Source: Parazoarcus communis (GTDB taxonomy: Bacteria; Pseudomonadota; Gammaproteobacteria; Burkholderiales; Rhodocyclaceae). Taken from it: a stretch of 64,000 nt of DNA. Of this stretch, positions 63,702-64,000 are shown one piece after another. Location: the NCBI RefSeq assembly GCF_003111645.1, contig NZ_CP022187.1, forward strand, positions 992,001 through 1,056,000. The letters run 5' to 3'. Below the pieces are notes generated by a model. That model was given only the letters and a program-made list of their open reading frames with translations, had not been told where the DNA came from and did no database searches. The position numbers and the translations under genes are program-made. The number at the start of each line of letters is the position of its first letter. Positions within the stretch are counted from its first letter, which is position 1.

Positions 63702-64000
63702 CAGTGCTTGCCCTCCCTGGCCATGTTGATGGTGTAACGGGGAATCTCGACCACCAGCGGAACGGCACGGACGACAGCCTGACAGGAGAGTCGGGACTGC
63801 GGCTCCAGGCCCCAGGCCTTGTCCAGCAGATCTTCCTCCTCTTCTTCCGCTTCTCCGAGCGAGGAAAAACCCTCACGCACGATCACGTGGCAGGTCGTGC
63901 AGGCACAGGACTTCTCGCATGCGTGCTCGATCTCGATGCCATTTTCAAGCAGGCCGTCACAGATGGTGGTGCCTTCGGCAACCTCCAGAACCGTCCCCTC
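63701..64000 (-). CDS. fdx: Isc-type [2Fe-2S] ferredoxin, N-terminus cut by window edge
   Basis: The adrenodoxin-like ferredoxin that supplies electrons for iron-sulfur cluster assembly. The 99 visible codons run from EGTVLEVAEG to the stop. Cluster ligands are three cysteines in HACEKSCACTTCH and one in RLSCQAVV. The end VEIPRYTIN matches the family. About the first 12-15 residues lie beyond base 64000. A shorter start seen inside the frame (63886) would drop three ligands and is wrong. Upstream isc genes are presumably outside the window. Confidence 0.96.
   Translation of the reverse strand, partial: EGTVLEVAEGTTICDGLLENGIEIEHACEKSCACTTCHVIVREGFSSLGEAEEEEEDLLDKAWGLEPQSRLSCQAVVRAVPLVVEIPRYTINMAREGKH

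Overview
The window is a GC-rich, gene-dense stretch of a bacterial chromosome, almost certainly a betaproteobacterium. The gene content and order (rpsB-tsf-pyrH-frr-uppS-cdsA-dxr-rseP-bamA-skp-lpxD-fabZ-lpxA-lpxB-rnhB, bioAFHCD, smc-zipA-ligA, dapC-dapD-pilU-dapE) and the outer-membrane genes fit the Rhodocyclales (Azoarcus/Thauera/Aromatoleum type). The lineage is an inference from gene order and protein character, not from a search. I see no insertion sequence, integrase, tRNA, rRNA, CRISPR array or gene-free stretch longer than 300 bases. The left end opens just before mfd. The right end cuts the Isc ferredoxin gene.

Region 1 (1-6.1 kb): mfd is followed, with translational overlap, by a 7TMR-DISM histidine kinase and an OmpR/PhoB-type response regulator. 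Region 2 (6.2-16 kb) is the accessory highlight: a two-partner secretion pair, an FhaC/ShlB-like transporter (TpsB) and a 2,614-residue FhaB/CdiA-like exoprotein (TpsA). The exoprotein has the layout of a contact-dependent inhibition protein but ends in a short charged tail, with no visible toxin module and no immunity gene. The adjacent two-component system and a 10-bp-spaced direct repeat upstream of tpsB suggest local regulation.

Region 3 (16-22.1 kb) holds corA, a METTL25-like methyltransferase gene, an aroG-serB couple, a cytosolic-carboxypeptidase-like M14 peptidase gene and yaaA. Region 4 (22.1-26.9 kb) is a compact bioA-F-H-C-D operon that makes biotin from malonyl-ACP methylation onward. 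Region 5 (26.9-42.4 kb, minus strand) carries a TrmH-family rRNA methyltransferase, a small CopD-like membrane protein and the conserved translation, isoprenoid, phospholipid, BAM and lipid A cluster. rpsB leads that cluster from a recognisable extended -10 promoter with a leader of about 160 nt.

Region 6 (42.6-53.8 kb) contains map-glnD, a YqhA-type membrane protein, a methylthioinosine phosphorylase, typA, galU (facing typA across a perfect 16-bp bidirectional terminator) and ligA-zipA, the downstream part of an smc-zipA-ligA operon. Region 7 (53.8-64 kb) has smc, divergent from dapC-dapD-pilU-dapE-prmB (lysine/peptidoglycan precursor synthesis, twitching-motility ATPase, release-factor methylation), an orphan Rcp1/CheY-like regulator, and the minus-strand fdx-iscX end of an iron-sulfur cluster operon.

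Most of the window is core metabolism and envelope biogenesis. The TCS plus two-partner secretion island is the part most worth following up.
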